Source: Enterobacter sp. 10-1 (GTDB lineage Bacteria > Pseudomonadota > Gammaproteobacteria > Enterobacterales > Enterobacteriaceae). Taken from it: 45,613 bases of DNA. Position numbers and translations under genes: made by a program. Positions 28,288-37,799 of this stretch are shown one piece after another. Positions within the stretch are counted from its first letter, which is position 1. Each line of letters starts with the position of its first letter. The stretch spans positions 1 to 45,613 of the forward strand of contig NISF01000016.1 in the NCBI GenBank assembly GCA_002270295.1, read 5' to 3'. The notes under the pieces are model-generated. The model did no database searches, was not told where the DNA came from, and saw only the letters and a program-made list of their open reading frames with translations.

Positions 28288-29532
28288 ATGTCACAGGCTA
28301 ACCTTAGCGAAACGCTGTTTAAACCTCGATTCAAACATCCAGAAACGTCTACGCTGGTGCGTCGGTTCGCGTCCGGCTCGCAGCAGCCGATCCACTCTGC
28401 GCTCGATGGGAGCAACGTCGATCGCTGGTATCGCCTGATCAATCGCCTGATGTGGATCCGGCGCGGCGTGACGCCGCAGGAGATCCTTGACGTGCAGGCG
28501 CGCATCGTCATGAGCGATGCGGAACGCACCAATCCGGAGCTGTACGACACCGTCGTGGGGTATCGCGGCGGCAACTGGATTTTCGAATGGTCTAAACAGG
28601 CCATGATTTGGCAGCAAATGGCGGGTCAGGAAACGGACCTCGAACTCAGCGGCCGCCACTGGCTGCACGCGTCCAACCTCTACAGCATTGCCGCCTATCC
28701 GCATATTAAAGGCGATGAGCTTGCCGATCAGGCACAGGCGCTGGCCAACCGGGCCTATGAAGAGGCCGCGCAGCGTCTGCCCGGCGGGCTACGTGAGATC
28801 GAGTTCCCGGTTCCCGGCGGCGCGCCGGTCAGTGGTTTTTTACATCTGCCAAAAGGGGAAGGCCCGTTCCCGGTGGTCATGATGTGCGGCGGCCTGGACT
28901 CGCTGCAGACCGATTACTACAGCCTGTATGAAGACTATTTTGCCCCGCAGGGGATTGCGATGCTGACCCTCGATCTGCCTTCCATCGGCTTTTCATCGAA
29001 ATGGAAGCTAACCCAGGACTCCAGCCTGCTGCACCAGCACGCGCTGCGGCATCTGCAGAACGTCCCGTGGGTCGATCATACCCGGGTCGCGGCGTTCGGC
29101 TTCCGCTTTGGTGCCAATATTGCCGTCCGGCTCGGCTATCTGGAGTCGCAGCGCCTGAAGGCCGTTGCCTGTCTGGGGCCGGTGGTGCACAACCTGCTGG
29201 TTGACCCTTTGCACCAGGGGCGAGTGCCTGAAATGTATCTTGATGTCCTGGCGTCGCGTCTGGGAATGCACGATGCCTCTGACGAAGCATTGCGCATTGA
29301 GCTGAACCGCTACTCGTTAAAAACGCAGGGGCTTCTGGGCCGCCGCTGTCCGACGCCGATGTTCTCAGGCTACTGGAAAAACGATCCTTTCAGTCCGGAA
29401 GAGGAGTCGCGTTTAATTACCTCGTCATCTGCCGATGGCAAGCTGCTTGAGATCCCAACGAAGCCGATTTATCGCAATTTTGATCACGCATTGCGACAGA
29501 TTAGCCGGTGGATCAACCAGAGATTTAGTTAA
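28288..29532 (+). CDS. frsA: Fermentation-respiration switch protein FrsA (alpha/beta hydrolase fold)
   Basis: A 414-aa cytosolic protein (YafA) reported in E. coli to interact with enzyme IIA-Glc and affect the fermentation/respiration balance. The sequence follows E. coli FrsA ([40 protein letters not shown]). The nucleophile-elbow position reads FGFRFGAN without the usual Ser, as in E. coli. I start at 28288, where GGAG lies seven bases upstream, rather than at the ATG 24 bp earlier. Confidence 0.95.
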   Translation: MSQANLSETLFKPRFKHPETSTLVRRFASGSQQPIHSALDGSNVDRWYRLINRLMWIRRGVTPQEILDVQARIVMSDAERTNPELYDTVVGYRGGNWIFEWSKQAMIWQQMAGQETDLELSGRHWLHASNLYSIAAYPHIKGDELADQAQALANRAYEEAAQRLPGGLREIEFPVPGGAPVSGFLHLPKGEGPFPVVMMCGGLDSLQTDYYSLYEDYFAPQGIAMLTLDLPSIGFSSKWKLTQDSSLLHQHALRHLQNVPWVDHTRVAAFGFRFGANIAVRLGYLESQRLKAVACLGPVVHNLLVDPLHQGRVPEMYLDVLASRLGMHDASDEALRIELNRYSLKTQGLLGRRCPTPMFSGYWKNDPFSPEEESRLITSSSADGKLLEIPTKPIYRNFDHALRQISRWINQRFS

Positions 29533-29589
29533 TTTATTGCTAAATTTTATTGATTTGGTAAAACAGTTGCATCACTAAAGGAGATCGCA

Positions 29590-29988
29590 ATGACGTTACC
29601 GAGTGGACACCTGAAGAGTAAGCTGATTAAGAAATTCACGGCTCTTGGCCCCTATATCCGCGAAGAGCAGTGTGAAGACAACCGCTTCTTTTTCGATTGC
29701 CTGGCAGTTTGCGTCAACGTTAAACCGGCGCCGGAAAAACGAGAGTTTTGGGGATGGTGGATGGAGATGGAAGCACAGGCATCGCGCTTTACTTACAGCT
29801 ATCATTTTGGTTTGTTCGATAAAGAAGGGGTATGGCAGTCGGTGGTCATCGACGATCCTGAAGTTAGCGAACGGCTTGAAAAAACGCTACGTGATTTCCA
29901 CAACAGGGCCAACGCGCTGCTGGCGACGTTCAGCCTGAAGCTTGAACCGGCTGATGACTTTAGCGAGCCCGTCAGGCTGAGAGCCTGA
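29590..29988 (+). CDS. crl: Sigma-S assembly factor Crl
   Basis: A 132-aa protein that helps sigma-S bind core RNA polymerase, and so promotes curli and stationary-phase genes. The sequence matches E. coli Crl ([47 protein letters not shown]), with more divergence at the C-terminus. It is preceded by AAAGGAG and followed by an intrinsic terminator. In E. coli phoE and proBA follow; here they do not. Confidence 0.96.
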   Translation: MTLPSGHLKSKLIKKFTALGPYIREEQCEDNRFFFDCLAVCVNVKPAPEKREFWGWWMEMEAQASRFTYSYHFGLFDKEGVWQSVVIDDPEVSERLEKTLRDFHNRANALLATFSLKLEPADDFSEPVRLRA

Positions 29989-30021
29989 CGCCTCGTCCGT
30001 AGTCCGCACCGAGCGAAAATG

Positions 30022-30048
30022 TCCATGCCCTACGGCATGGATTTTTTT
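30022..30048 (+). terminator. Intrinsic terminator of crl
   Basis: TCCATGCC, loop CTAC and GGCATGGA form an 8-bp stem followed by TTTTTTT. Confidence 0.92.
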
Positions 30049-30599
30049 GCGTAGAAAATCTTTTACTAATTGTAAATTCTGCTGGCCCGTTTCATCACCC
30101 TGTTTTAATAACCCGGATTAAAGTGGGTAGATATTTTTTGCGGCTGGAATATAGCCGCCTACGAATTCGTTTATTAAACGGCGGTCAATATTCTGGTCCG
30201 GCTGCGGGTTTATTTTAGGATGCGTATCGGCCGTTTTTTTAACCTGTAGCGGCATCCTGGGCGGGCAACCAGCTCCTGCCAGGTGAATGCGCAGGCGGCT
30301 TCTTTACTCATTATTCCCGATGCGATGTGACCCGTTAAGGGTAGCTTTACCAAAAAAATAAATAGATATCCTGCTGTTATGAAAGAGTAAAATTCTTTTA
30401 AGCTTGCCCGCAGAAGCGTGATTGTCTCGCCAGCGCTGATGCTCATCTCGCCATAAATACCCGCTGAACTTTATTCCCACGTAAGCGAAATACTTCTTTC
30501 TTATTATTTTCTGTTAGCGCCGTACCCCTTGATAGGAATCAGCGCGACGGGGCGCCTGTGTTAATAAAGCACCATTGAAAATATAACTGATACGATCTG
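30049..30599. other. 551-bp AT-rich non-coding region at the end of core synteny
   Basis: No convincing gene. The only longer reading frame (minus strand, 30210-30446, 78 codons) has no ribosome site or recognisable motif. Nothing resembling phoE remains. Base composition is clearly more AT-rich than the flanking genes, which fits a junction with transferred or rearranged DNA. It must hold the promoter of the ydeP-type gene, but no clear hexamers were seen. Confidence 0.6.
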
Positions 30600-32885
30600 A
30601 TGACTGATACTACCCGTGGATTAAAAGAGTACCAGGGCGCCGCCGGAGGGTGGGGAGCCGTTAAAGCCTGTACTGCGCACGTACTGGGACAAAAAACGCC
30701 GGTACGCGACACTATCGCGCTGTTTAAAATGAACCAGGCTAAAGGGTTTGATTGCCCCGGCTGCGCGTGGCCCGATCCGGACCATCGCTCTGCGATGGAG
30801 CTATGTGAAAACGGCGTCAAGGCCGTTTCATGGGAAACCACCGCGAAAAAAACCTCGCCGGAATTCTTCGCTCGCCACACGCTGAGCCAGCTTTGGCGGC
30901 AAAGTGACTTTGAGCTGGAGAACCACGGCCGGCTCACTCATCCGATGAAATACGATATTATCAGCGATACCTATCAGCCCATCGCGTGGGAGCAGGCGTT
31001 TGCCGAAATCGGCGACATCATGCGCGGGTTCTCCCCCGATGAGATGGAGTTTTACACCTCCGGGCGCACCTCAAATGAAGCTGCGTTTCTCTATCAGCTG
31101 TATGCGCGCGAATACGGCAGCAACAACTTCCCCGACTGTTCGAATATGTGCCACAGCCCGACCGGCACCGGGCTGGGATCTTCTATCGGCATCGGCAAGG
31201 GCACCGTTGAGCTAAGCGATTTTGCCGCCGCGGACCTGGTGATTTGCGTCGGGCATAACCCGGGCACCAACCACCCGCGGATGCTGACGACCCTGCGCGA
31301 AGTTGCCAGGCGTGGAGCGAAGATCATCTCGGTGAATCCACTACGCGAGCGCGGCCTGGAGCGGTTTAGCTTCCCCCAATCGCCGACGGATATGCTTATG
31401 GGCGGGCACACGGATCTCTCCAGCGATTACTTCCAGATCCGCGTTGGGGGCGATGCGTGGTTTTTCCGCGGCGCCATGAAAGCGCTGCTGGAGATGGATG
31501 CGCAGCGTCGGGTCCAGCAGCAGGAGCCGGTCATTGATAGCGAATTTATCGCCTCGCAAACGTCGGGATATCAGGCGTTGGTTGACGACCTGAACGGCCT
31601 CGACTGGGCGGACATTGAGCGTGGGGCGGGGGTAGAGCGCAGCGCTATCGAATATTTCGCCGATATTTATAGCCGCCACCGGCGGGTTATCGTGAGCTAT
31701 GGCCTGGGAATTACCCAGCATCGTAACGGCACGCAGAACGTCCAGCAGCTGATTAATCTGCTGCTGATGCGCGGGAACATGGGGCGTGAAGGCGCCGGTA
31801 TTTGTCCGCTACGCGGCCATTCTAACGTCCAGGGCGACAGGACGGTGGGGATAAACGAAGCGCCGGACGAAGCGTTTAACCTGCGGCTGGAAAACTATTT
31901 CGGCATTACGGTCCCGCGGGCGCACGGACGATCCTCCATCGACAGCATTAAGGCTATCGAAAACCGGGTTTCCCGCGGGCTTATCTGCATGGGCGGCAAC
32001 CTCGCCGTGGCGATGCCCGACCCGCTGCGGACATTCCCGGCGATGCGTCGGCTGGATCTCCAGGTCCACGTTGCGACCAAACTCAACCGTTCCCACCTGC
32101 TGGCGGGTAAAAACACCTATCTGTTCCCGACCTTAGGGCGCAGCGAGCGCGATGTGCAACGCGCGGGCGTGCAGTCCGTTACCGTAGAGGACTCGATGAG
32201 CATGGTGCACGCTTCAACCGGCGCGCTGAAGCCGGCCTCGCCGTGGCTGCTGTCCGAACCCGCCATTGTGGCGGGGCTGGCGCGCGCCACGTTACCGCGC
32301 AGCCCGGTCGCCTGGGAGAAGCTGGTGGCGGACTATCGACTGATTCGTGAGGCGATTGAAGCCGTGATACCGGAGTTCCATCAATTCAACGAACGCATCG
32401 CTGCCCCGGGCGGGTTCCGTCTCGATAACCCGGCCTCGCGCGGCGAATACCGTACGGCGTCGGGCAAGGCGACCTTCCACGTCTGCGATACCGAGGCGCT
32501 TGATAGCGCGGCTATGCCGTCAGATTGCCTGGTGCTCACCACGATTCGCAGCCACGACCAGTACAATACGACGATTTACGGTATGGACGACCGCTACCGC
32601 GGCGTTACCGGACGCCGCGACGTCATTTTCCTGAGCCGTCAGGAAGCGCAAAAGCGCCAGCTGGCGCAGGGCGATGTGGTCAATATTGTGGCGTTGGATG
32701 ATGAGGGCAATGCCTGCGAAGAGAAGGTGATGCGCAACCAGACGGTTTATATTGTGCCGATGGCCGCATCGTCTATTGCCGCCTATCTGCCGGAGGCCAA
32801 CATTTTACTGTCGCTGGACTCGGTTGATAAACAGAGCCTGACGCCGGCCTATAAGAGCGCCCCGGTGCGGATCTACAGGTCCTGA
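30600..32885 (+). CDS. FdhF/YdeP-family molybdopterin oxidoreductase
   Basis: A 761-aa cytoplasmic oxidoreductase related to E. coli YdeP, which is linked to acid resistance but whose substrate is unknown. The family N-terminus is clear (EYQGAAGGWGAVK), then GFDCPGCAWPDPDH and NNFPDCSNMCHSPTGTGLG; the Cys in NMCHSP is at the position of selenocysteine in FdhF. Bis-MGD binding is suggested by CVGHNPGTNHPRM, CPLRGHSNVQGDRTVG and VRSHDQYNTTIYGMDDRYRG-like text near the C-terminus. Length equals YdeP. The ribosome site is weak. It converges on glaR, with a GC hairpin but no T tract between them. Confidence 0.9.
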   Translation: MTDTTRGLKEYQGAAGGWGAVKACTAHVLGQKTPVRDTIALFKMNQAKGFDCPGCAWPDPDHRSAMELCENGVKAVSWETTAKKTSPEFFARHTLSQLWRQSDFELENHGRLTHPMKYDIISDTYQPIAWEQAFAEIGDIMRGFSPDEMEFYTSGRTSNEAAFLYQLYAREYGSNNFPDCSNMCHSPTGTGLGSSIGIGKGTVELSDFAAADLVICVGHNPGTNHPRMLTTLREVARRGAKIISVNPLRERGLERFSFPQSPTDMLMGGHTDLSSDYFQIRVGGDAWFFRGAMKALLEMDAQRRVQQQEPVIDSEFIASQTSGYQALVDDLNGLDWADIERGAGVERSAIEYFADIYSRHRRVIVSYGLGITQHRNGTQNVQQLINLLLMRGNMGREGAGICPLRGHSNVQGDRTVGINEAPDEAFNLRLENYFGITVPRAHGRSSIDSIKAIENRVSRGLICMGGNLAVAMPDPLRTFPAMRRLDLQVHVATKLNRSHLLAGKNTYLFPTLGRSERDVQRAGVQSVTVEDSMSMVHASTGALKPASPWLLSEPAIVAGLARATLPRSPVAWEKLVADYRLIREAIEAVIPEFHQFNERIAAPGGFRLDNPASRGEYRTASGKATFHVCDTEALDSAAMPSDCLVLTTIRSHDQYNTTIYGMDDRYRGVTGRRDVIFLSRQEAQKRQLAQGDVVNIVALDDEGNACEEKVMRNQTVYIVPMAASSIAAYLPEANILLSLDSVDKQSLTPAYKSAPVRIYRS

Positions 32886-32997
32886 CCGCGCCGGAGGGCG
32901 CGGGGGATAGCGCGCTGCCGTCTTCGCGACTTAGCAGAGTAAAAGCAGGGCACCGTGTCGGATCGCCCGCTTTCAAAACGGCGACGAGCCGATCTTT

Positions 32998-33690
32998 TCA
33001 GGAGGCTTTCTGCTGCAGTTTTCCCGCCATCGCCCGCTGAATCACCGGAATTGGCGTCAGCAGATGCTGGCGCATCAGTTCACCGGCAAGCGGGGCGTCA
33101 CGCGCCAGAATAGCCTCGGTTAGCCTCCGATGCTGGCGCCGTTTATCTTCCAGCATGGCAACCGACAGCACCGTCGTGCGCAGCCAGATAAACCGGTAGC
33201 GCGCGGCGAGGTCGAAAAGACGTTCGCGCATTTGCAGCAGATATTGTGAACCGCAGCCGGCAACAATGGCGGAATGGAACGCCTGATGGCGCCTGTCCCA
33301 CTCATCCAGCAGCTTCTCGCTGGCGTCGCTGGACTCCAGCTTATTGAGCAGATGCGCCCGGGCGAGCAGCTCGGCCTCCCACTCGTCGCCGCCGCGCTCA
33401 ATGGCGAGACGCACCAGCATCGCCTCCATATTGGCCCGGGCGTCGAAGATATCGAGCAGCTCCTGCTCTGACATCGAGGCAACCCGATAGCCTTTTTGAT
33501 TAATCACGGTAACCAGGCGCTCGGCAACCAGCCGGGAGAGCGCTTCGCGCAGCGGCCCGACGCCAAGCGCATAGCGCGAGGTCAACAGGCTCATACGCAG
33601 CTTTTCATCCGGCTGATAGCGGCCGCGAATGATGTCGTTTTTAAGCCAGCGGTATCCGTCTATGGCCGTCGGCTGGGAGGTGGCGGTCAT
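32998..33690 (-). CDS. glaR: GntR-family repressor GlaR (CsiR)
   Basis: A 230-aa GntR/FadR-type regulator. The N-terminal winged helix (YRWLKNDIIRGRYQPDEKL; GVGPLREALSRLVAERLV) and C-terminal FCD domain (FDARANMEAMLVRLA; DEWDRRHQAFHSAIVAGCGS) are nearly identical to E. coli CsiR, which represses the glutarate operon and responds to glutarate. It lies 88 bp after gabD, last in the operon. In E. coli gabT and gabP separate these two genes; here they are absent. Confidence 0.94.
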   Translation of the reverse strand: MTATSQPTAIDGYRWLKNDIIRGRYQPDEKLRMSLLTSRYALGVGPLREALSRLVAERLVTVINQKGYRVASMSEQELLDIFDARANMEAMLVRLAIERGGDEWEAELLARAHLLNKLESSDASEKLLDEWDRRHQAFHSAIVAGCGSQYLLQMRERLFDLAARYRFIWLRTTVLSVAMLEDKRRQHRRLTEAILARDAPLAGELMRQHLLTPIPVIQRAMAGKLQQKAS

Positions 33691-33778
33691 GGGCTTACTC
33701 CTGAACGGCTATCCCGGCCTTCCCGCCCAGGGATACGCATATTAAGGGGGTATTTACGGCATCGCCGCCGGCGCGGCC

Positions 33779-35227
33779 CTACAGACCAATGCACATATAT
33801 TTGATTTCTAAGTAATCATCTATTCCATACTTCGACCCTTCGCGGCCGAGCCCGGAGGCTTTGACGCCGCCAAAAGGCGCCACTTCATTGGAGATAAGGC
33901 CGGTGTTGATCCCGACGATACCGTACTCCAGCGCCTCGCCGACGCGGAAGACGCGGCTCATGTCGCGGGCATAGAAATAGGCCGCCAGGCCGAATTCGGT
34001 ATCGTTGGCCTGACGGATAACGTCCTCCTCATCTTTAAAGCGGAACAGCGGGGCCAGCGGGCCAAAGGTCTCCTCTTTGGCAACCTTCGCGCTGTCGGGA
34101 ACGTCCAGCAGGATCGTCGGCTGGAAGAAGTTACCGCCAAGCTCGTGCACCTTGCCGCCGGTCACGATCCGCGCGCCTTTAGCGACGGCATCGGCAATAT
34201 GCTCCTGCACTTTGGCGACCGCCTTGTCATCAATCAGCGGCCCGGTGGTGACGCCGCTTTGCAGGCCATCGCCGAGCTGCAGCTTTTCCACCGCCTGCTG
34301 TAGCTTCGCGGCAAAGCGTTCGTAAACGCCCTCCTGCACGTACAGGCGATTGGCGCAAACGCAGGTCTGCCCGGCGTTACGGAACTTGGAGGCCAGGGCG
34401 CCCTCAACCGCTTTATCGAGATCGGCATCGTCAAATACGATAAACGGCGCGTTGCCGCCCAGCTCGAGGGAGACTTTCTTAATATCTTGCGCGCACTGCG
34501 CCATCAGCTGGCGGCCGATTTCCGTCGAGCCGGTAAACGACAGCTTGCGTACCAGCGGGTTGCTGGTCAGCGCATTGCCTACCGCTCCGGCGGAGCCGGT
34601 CACCACGCTGAATACGCCGTCAGGAATGCCGGCCCGCTGGGCCAGCTCGGCCAGCGCCAGGGCGGAGAAGGGGGTCTGGCTGGCGGGTTTGAGCACCATG
34701 GTACAGCCTGCGGCCAGCGCCGGGCCGGCCTTACGGGTGATCATGGCGGCAGGGAAGTTCCACGGCGTGATGGCCGCGGTGACGCCAATCGGCTGCTTGA
34801 TAACGATCAGGCGCTTATCCGCCTGATGGCCGGGAATGGTATCGCCGTAGACTCGCTTACCCTCTTCAGCAAACCATTCGATAAACGAGGCGGCGTAGCT
34901 GATTTCGCCCCTGGCTTCCGCCAGCGGTTTCCCCTGCTCCAGCGTCATCAGGCGGGCGAGGTCGTCCTGGTTCGCCATGATCAGATCGAACCAGCGGCGC
35001 AGGATCGTGGCCCGCTCTTTAGCCGTTAAGGCCCGCCAGGCAGGGAGCGCCCGGTTGGCGGCATCAATGGCCTCGTGGGTCTCATCGGCGCCCATTTTCG
35101 GCACGCTGCCCAGCCGCTGGTCGTTAGCCGGGTTGGTGACCGTAATCACCTCGCCGCTGAGGGCATCGCGCCACTGGCCGTCGATAAATGCCTGCTGGCG
35201 GAACAAAGTTGGGTCGTTGAGTTGCAT
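33779..35227 (-). CDS. gabD: Succinate/glutarate semialdehyde dehydrogenase GabD
   Basis: A 482-aa NADP-dependent aldehyde dehydrogenase. Catalytic Glu and Cys are in VSLELGGNAPF and NAGQTCVCANR; cofactor binding is in FTGSTEIGRQLM. The sequence follows E. coli GabD from MQLNDPTLFRQQ to IKYMCIGL. I start at 35227, where AGGAAA precedes, not at the ATG 18 bp upstream. It follows lhgO by 23 bp. Without gabT beside it, the semialdehyde must come from a transaminase encoded elsewhere. Confidence 0.96.
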   Translation of the reverse strand: MQLNDPTLFRQQAFIDGQWRDALSGEVITVTNPANDQRLGSVPKMGADETHEAIDAANRALPAWRALTAKERATILRRWFDLIMANQDDLARLMTLEQGKPLAEARGEISYAASFIEWFAEEGKRVYGDTIPGHQADKRLIVIKQPIGVTAAITPWNFPAAMITRKAGPALAAGCTMVLKPASQTPFSALALAELAQRAGIPDGVFSVVTGSAGAVGNALTSNPLVRKLSFTGSTEIGRQLMAQCAQDIKKVSLELGGNAPFIVFDDADLDKAVEGALASKFRNAGQTCVCANRLYVQEGVYERFAAKLQQAVEKLQLGDGLQSGVTTGPLIDDKAVAKVQEHIADAVAKGARIVTGGKVHELGGNFFQPTILLDVPDSAKVAKEETFGPLAPLFRFKDEEDVIRQANDTEFGLAAYFYARDMSRVFRVGEALEYGIVGINTGLISNEVAPFGGVKASGLGREGSKYGIDDYLEIKYMCIGL

Positions 35228-35250
35228 GATGGTTTCCTGTTTCAAAACGT

Positions 35251-36519
35251 TTAACGAGTGTATGCGGCAAGCAGAGAGTCCGCGCTACGGGCGGCGCGCA
35301 GGCTGCGGCCGGGATTATGCTGGCTGGCCAGCAGCGTCTGTACTTTGCCGACGATATGCGCCCCGATGGGGATAGCCGATGTGGCCGCCGGGGAGGGCGC
35401 ATTGCAGGTATGAATGGAGCGCGCCGTGGTGACGAACAGAAAATCGTCGATCAGCCTGCCGTGCGGAGAAACCGCCTGTGCACGAACGCCCGCAGGCCAC
35501 GGCTGGAGATCCTGCAGAACGAGGCTCGGGCAGTACTTTTGCACCAGCCGCAGGTAGCCGTCTTTGCACAGGGAGTTTTTCATTTCGCGTAATCCCGAGC
35601 GCAGGTTGCCCTGCAGCACGCGACGAATACCGGGCGAGCCGAGGATTTCCAGCGTATCGGAGAGTGAAAAATCGCGTTTGCGATAGCCTTCACGCTTCAA
35701 GGCGAGTACCGCATTCGGGCCCACGGTCACGCTGCCGTCGATCATGCGCGTGAGGTGGACCCCGAGGAACGGCATGGCCGGGTCGGGGATCGGATAGATC
35801 AGATGTTTCACTATCTGGTTATGCCGAGGCGCCAGGCGGAAATACTCCCCACGAAACGGGCAGATAATAAAACCGGGATCGACGCCGAGCATTTTGACCA
35901 CCCTGTCGGCCATCAGCCCGCTGCAGCTCACTAATGTGGCGGCTTCAAACACCTGTCCCTGTTTAGTGTAGACGACCACGCCGGCGGCGTGCTCTTTCAG
36001 GGCGCTAACCTCGGCGGCGTAGACGATTTCGCCGCCGCCGGCGACGAAGGTTTTCGCCATCGCCTCGGTGACCTCGCGATAGCTGACAATTCCGCTGGAG
36101 GGGACAAAGATGCCGCCGATGCCGGTAATATTCGGCTCCCGCTCCCCCAGCGCCTCCGCGCTGAGCCATTCGCGATCCAGCCCGTTGGCCGCGGTGCGAT
36201 CCCACAGCGCCCGCATCCGCGACATCTCCAGCGGCGAGGTGGCGACCAGCATTTTTCCGCAGCGGTCATAGCGGATACTGTGCCGATCGCAAAAAGCTTT
36301 GGTCGCCCGATTTCCGGCAAGGCAGAACTGCGCTTTGAGGCTCCCGGGAGTGTAGTAGACCCCGGCATGAATCACGCCGCTATTGTGGCCGCTCTGATGA
36401 CAGGCCGGGCCGGACTCTTTTTCCAGCAGCGCAATTCTGGCGTCCGGGTAGACCTCCAGCAGCTGCATGGCGGTCGACATGCCGATAATGCCGCCGCCAA
36501 TAATCACAAAATCATACAT
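35251..36519 (-). CDS. lhgO: L-2-hydroxyglutarate dehydrogenase/oxidase LhgO
   Basis: A 422-aa FAD enzyme (E. coli YgaF) that oxidises L-2-hydroxyglutarate to 2-oxoglutarate and feeds electrons to the membrane quinone pool. The FAD fold is YDFVIIGGGIIGMSTAMQL at the N-terminus; ACHQSGHNSGVIHAGVYY and GVRAQAVSPHGRLIDDFLF match the family. It follows glaH by 27 bp and supplies the second step of glutarate breakdown. Confidence 0.96.
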   Translation of the reverse strand: MYDFVIIGGGIIGMSTAMQLLEVYPDARIALLEKESGPACHQSGHNSGVIHAGVYYTPGSLKAQFCLAGNRATKAFCDRHSIRYDRCGKMLVATSPLEMSRMRALWDRTAANGLDREWLSAEALGEREPNITGIGGIFVPSSGIVSYREVTEAMAKTFVAGGGEIVYAAEVSALKEHAAGVVVYTKQGQVFEAATLVSCSGLMADRVVKMLGVDPGFIICPFRGEYFRLAPRHNQIVKHLIYPIPDPAMPFLGVHLTRMIDGSVTVGPNAVLALKREGYRKRDFSLSDTLEILGSPGIRRVLQGNLRSGLREMKNSLCKDGYLRLVQKYCPSLVLQDLQPWPAGVRAQAVSPHGRLIDDFLFVTTARSIHTCNAPSPAATSAIPIGAHIVGKVQTLLASQHNPGRSLRAARSADSLLAAYTR

Positions 36520-36546
36520 CCGCTCGGTTCCTTCCCCTGATAGCGC

Positions 36547-37524
36547 TTATTGATGGGGCCGCTCGTGGCGGGCGGCATCGCTGATATAGCCGCGTTGACG
36601 CATCAGCTCCCGGCGCAGATCCGGATGCGCGATAAAGCGGTCGCGGCCGTGCAGCCAGAACAGATTGTTAATTAACAGCAGTTTGCCGACCGGCACCGGA
36701 ACGGAGAGGATGTTTTGGCTGCTCTCCAGGGCATCCGAAAGATCGCTTAGCCAGATGCCTTCGGCAAAATCTTTTGGCTGCACAAACTGATCGATATAGC
36801 GCATCACCGGGCGGCCCTGCCGGTCGACGTCGAACACCGGGTGGAAGACGTCACGGCTGACGTTTTTGCTCGGCGGCGCGGCCCAGCGCATCGAGCGACG
36901 GGCGAGCGGATGGTTGAAATAACGCTCCAGATGCTCCCAGTCGTCAAGATGCAGCAGCAGGGAGTTTCCGCCCTGCATATGCTGCTCGTCGATTTTCATC
37001 ATCAGCACGTAGTCGGTGATCTCTTCGACGTAGGTTCCGTCGTTATGCAGCTCCATTACGCGGTGCGGCTGTCGCAGGTAGCTGTCTGAATTATCAACGT
37101 TAGTTACGACAAATCGGGCGTAATATTGGCCGCTCATGGCGTCGTAGCTGGAGCGGCCAATCAGATGGGCGACTGCCGTTGCCAGCTTCACCATTTCATC
37201 TGCCTGGGCTACGTTATCGATCCCTTCCGCGCCGATCAGCAGCGCGCCCTGACGGCGCTCCAGCAGCGTTTCGAGCAGCAGCGGCTGCAGCTTACCGGCG
37301 CAGAGATCGTCGAGGGTCTTCGCGATTTTAAAGCGCAGGAAGGATTTATACTCCAGCGCCTGTACCGGCCACTGCGCGGTCTGCTGCATAAACCGTTGGG
37401 CGATCTGCGCGGAAAAGGTGAGATCCTGCAGCCGCGGCGACCGGGAGGAGGGGGCGATGGTGAACCCGCTGTCGCCGCGGGCGCTCTCATCGGCATTGGG
37501 TTTTACGGCAGTGAAAGTATTCAT
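36547..37524 (-). CDS. glaH: Glutarate 2-hydroxylase GlaH (CsiD), Fe(II)/2-oxoglutarate dioxygenase
   Basis: A 325-aa non-haem iron dioxygenase converting glutarate to L-2-hydroxyglutarate. Iron ligands are in [12 protein letters not shown] (His-X-Asp) and the distal His in [12 protein letters not shown]. The sequence is close to E. coli CsiD over its length; the N-terminal 40 residues are more variable. I start at the second ATG ([10 protein letters not shown]), aligned with E. coli and behind GAGGA, rather than 54 bp upstream. First gene of the operon. Confidence 0.95.
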   Translation of the reverse strand: MNTFTAVKPNADESARGDSGFTIAPSSRSPRLQDLTFSAQIAQRFMQQTAQWPVQALEYKSFLRFKIAKTLDDLCAGKLQPLLLETLLERRQGALLIGAEGIDNVAQADEMVKLATAVAHLIGRSSYDAMSGQYYARFVVTNVDNSDSYLRQPHRVMELHNDGTYVEEITDYVLMMKIDEQHMQGGNSLLLHLDDWEHLERYFNHPLARRSMRWAAPPSKNVSRDVFHPVFDVDRQGRPVMRYIDQFVQPKDFAEGIWLSDLSDALESSQNILSVPVPVGKLLLINNLFWLHGRDRFIAHPDLRRELMRQRGYISDAARHERPHQ

Positions 37525-37626
37525 CAGAATCGATCCTCGCGGTGGGCTCAGGCACAGCGATGTTGATTTCGTCGCCATAAATTAAAAATATCGACATTTT
37601 TATAAAGTGCGCATTAATTGCGCTGA

Positions 37627-37639
37627 TTGTTTATTTTTT
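37627..37639 (+). promoter_or_regulatory. Candidate GlaR half-site in the glaH promoter region
   Basis: TTGT-N5-TTTT occurs about 103-115 bp upstream of the glaH start codon. I recall this pattern as a CsiR/GlaR recognition element, from memory only. The 275-bp divergent gap (37525-37799) is AT-rich, as expected for the sigma-S and CRP controlled csiD promoter, but I see only half a CRP site (TGTGA). Confidence 0.3.
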
Positions 37640-37799
37640 TGTGATCTGAGGCGATAAAACAGAGCCGCTTGTTGTATATGGCTATCGGGCGTAAAGGGGA
37701 GGATTGTCGGGGAATGACTGACAAAAATAGGGGTTGGTCTTTGAATATAAATTCAGTTATTGTGAATTTATAATTATTTTTGGTGGAAAGGAAAGCGTC

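Noticed and set aside
28288..29532. FrsA lacking a nucleophile serine (FGFRFGAN)
   Set aside because: The E. coli protein has the same sequence there, so it is a family trait and not a local defect.
30210..30446. 78-codon minus-strand frame in the AT-rich gap after crl
   Set aside because: No ribosome site, no recognisable motif; a hydrophobic stretch alone is not enough.
33691..33778. Remnants of gabT or gabP between gabD and glaR
   Set aside because: The 88-bp gap contains no stretch that reads like either protein in any frame.
37640..37660. CRP site upstream of glaH
   Set aside because: TGTGA is present but the second half-site (GCGATA) matches TCACA poorly; not listed as a feature.
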